64,000 bases of DNA from JACKOB01 sp024234575 (lineage in GTDB: Bacteria; Pseudomonadota; Gammaproteobacteria; Pseudomonadales; Oleiphilaceae): positions 260,911-324,910 of the forward strand of contig JBPJFZ010000005.1 of NCBI GenBank assembly GCA_051208035.1, given 5' to 3'. The notes under the pieces were generated by a model. The model made no database searches. It was not told the DNA's origin and was given only the letters and a program-made list of their open reading frames with translations. Position numbers and translations under genes: made by a program. This document shows positions 63,806 through 64,000 of the stretch, piece by piece (position 1 is the stretch's first letter; every line of letters starts with the position of its first letter).

Positions 63806-64000
63806 ATGACCGGCAAGAAGCCCACCATCCCCAACCCCCATGACCGTTTTTTTCGCGGCATTATGCAACAGCAGCCTGTTGCAACCGAGTTCTTTCAGGC
63901 ATTTTTACCTGAATCGGTGCAGCAACACCTTGTTCTCGACAGCATCAAAGCAACCTCCAGCAGTTTTGTAGAACCGGAGCTTAGCGAACAAATTAATGAC
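63806..64000 (+). CDS. Rpn-family recombination-promoting nuclease, 5' part only
   Basis: The window edge cuts the gene after 65 codons. The visible N-terminus (NPHDRFFRGIM, ATEFFQAFLPE, SFVEPELSEQINDL-like end) is characteristic of the Rpn/Transposase_31 (PD-(D/E)XK) family, with AAAAGGA before the ATG. Rpn proteins are RecA-independent nucleases that move genes or defend against phage. Catalytic residues are beyond the edge. Its presence with a nested palindrome suggests a mobile or accessory border. Confidence 0.82.
   Translation, partial: MTGKKPTIPNPHDRFFRGIMQQQPVATEFFQAFLPESVQQHLVLDSIKATSSSFVEPELSEQIND

Noticed and set aside
1..64000. CRISPR arrays, tRNA or rRNA genes, complete insertion sequences
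   Set aside because: I found no regular repeat-spacer series, no cloverleaf-like segment and no transposase with paired ends; the only mobile-type gene is the truncated Rpn start at the right edge.

Overview
The window reads as a chromosomal segment of a free-living, probably marine or aquatic gammaproteobacterium. The core blocks (tkt-epd-pgk-fba beside metK-ahcY-metF, serA, rsmE, and the PrkA-YeaH-YcgB trio) have gene orders and proteins typical of Pseudomonadales/Cellvibrionales-like bacteria. Genus and species cannot be fixed from the sequence. No rRNA, tRNA, CRISPR array, prophage or complete insertion sequence was seen.

Left part (1-9.7 kb). The window opens inside an operon whose gene order (enoyl-CoA hydratase, biotin-containing carboxylase alpha subunit, SDR, FATP-type acyl-CoA synthetase) matches atuE-F-G-H, the acyclic terpene (citronellol/geraniol) utilisation pathway. 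A periplasmic solute-binding protein follows, then two signalling proteins on the minus strand: a PAS protein with a degenerate GGDEF domain and a GAF/HD-GYP phosphodiesterase.

9.8-20 kb. An MshA-like pilin, an ABC1/UbiB-type kinase, a fumarylacetoacetase-family protein and a D-2-hydroxyglutarate dehydrogenase-like flavoprotein lie on the minus strand. The flavoprotein is divergent from serA, whose long leader can fold into hairpins. Then come four minus-strand envelope genes (two DUF4136-type lipoproteins, an alpha/beta hydrolase, an OmpA-type lipoprotein) and an Old Yellow Enzyme.

20-31 kb. The minus-strand block tkt-epd-pgk-fba (pentose phosphate/glycolysis) is divergent from the plus-strand block of an ArsR-methyltransferase regulator (SahR type), metK, ahcY and metF (the S-adenosylmethionine cycle).

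31-49 kb. A PEP-CTERM protein, an orphan protein made of two tandem homologous halves, rsmE with an RND efflux pair, a DUF445 membrane protein, an HDOD protein, a DUF748 (AsmA-like) giant, a BrkB-family membrane protein and a BarA-like hybrid histidine kinase.

49-64 kb. A TMEM165/GDT1 manganese exporter behind a yybP-ykoY-like Mn riboswitch, YjbQ, a hydroxyacid dehydrogenase, a PhoX-like lipoprotein behind a Pho-box-like promoter, a 108-bp inverted-repeat element carrying two CsrA-consensus hairpins, a di-haem lipoprotein, thiopurine methyltransferase, prkA-yeaH-ycgB, a histidine-rich secreted protein, a SulP transporter, and the 5' end of an Rpn-family nuclease cut by the window edge.

The most unusual signals are the twin CAGGGATG hairpin element (53466-53573), the Pho-box/-10 arrangement before the PhoX-like gene, the riboswitch-terminator overlap before the Mn exporter, the structured serA leader, the insertion inside the HD-GYP domain and the exact 114-residue duplication in the protein at 32458-33174.
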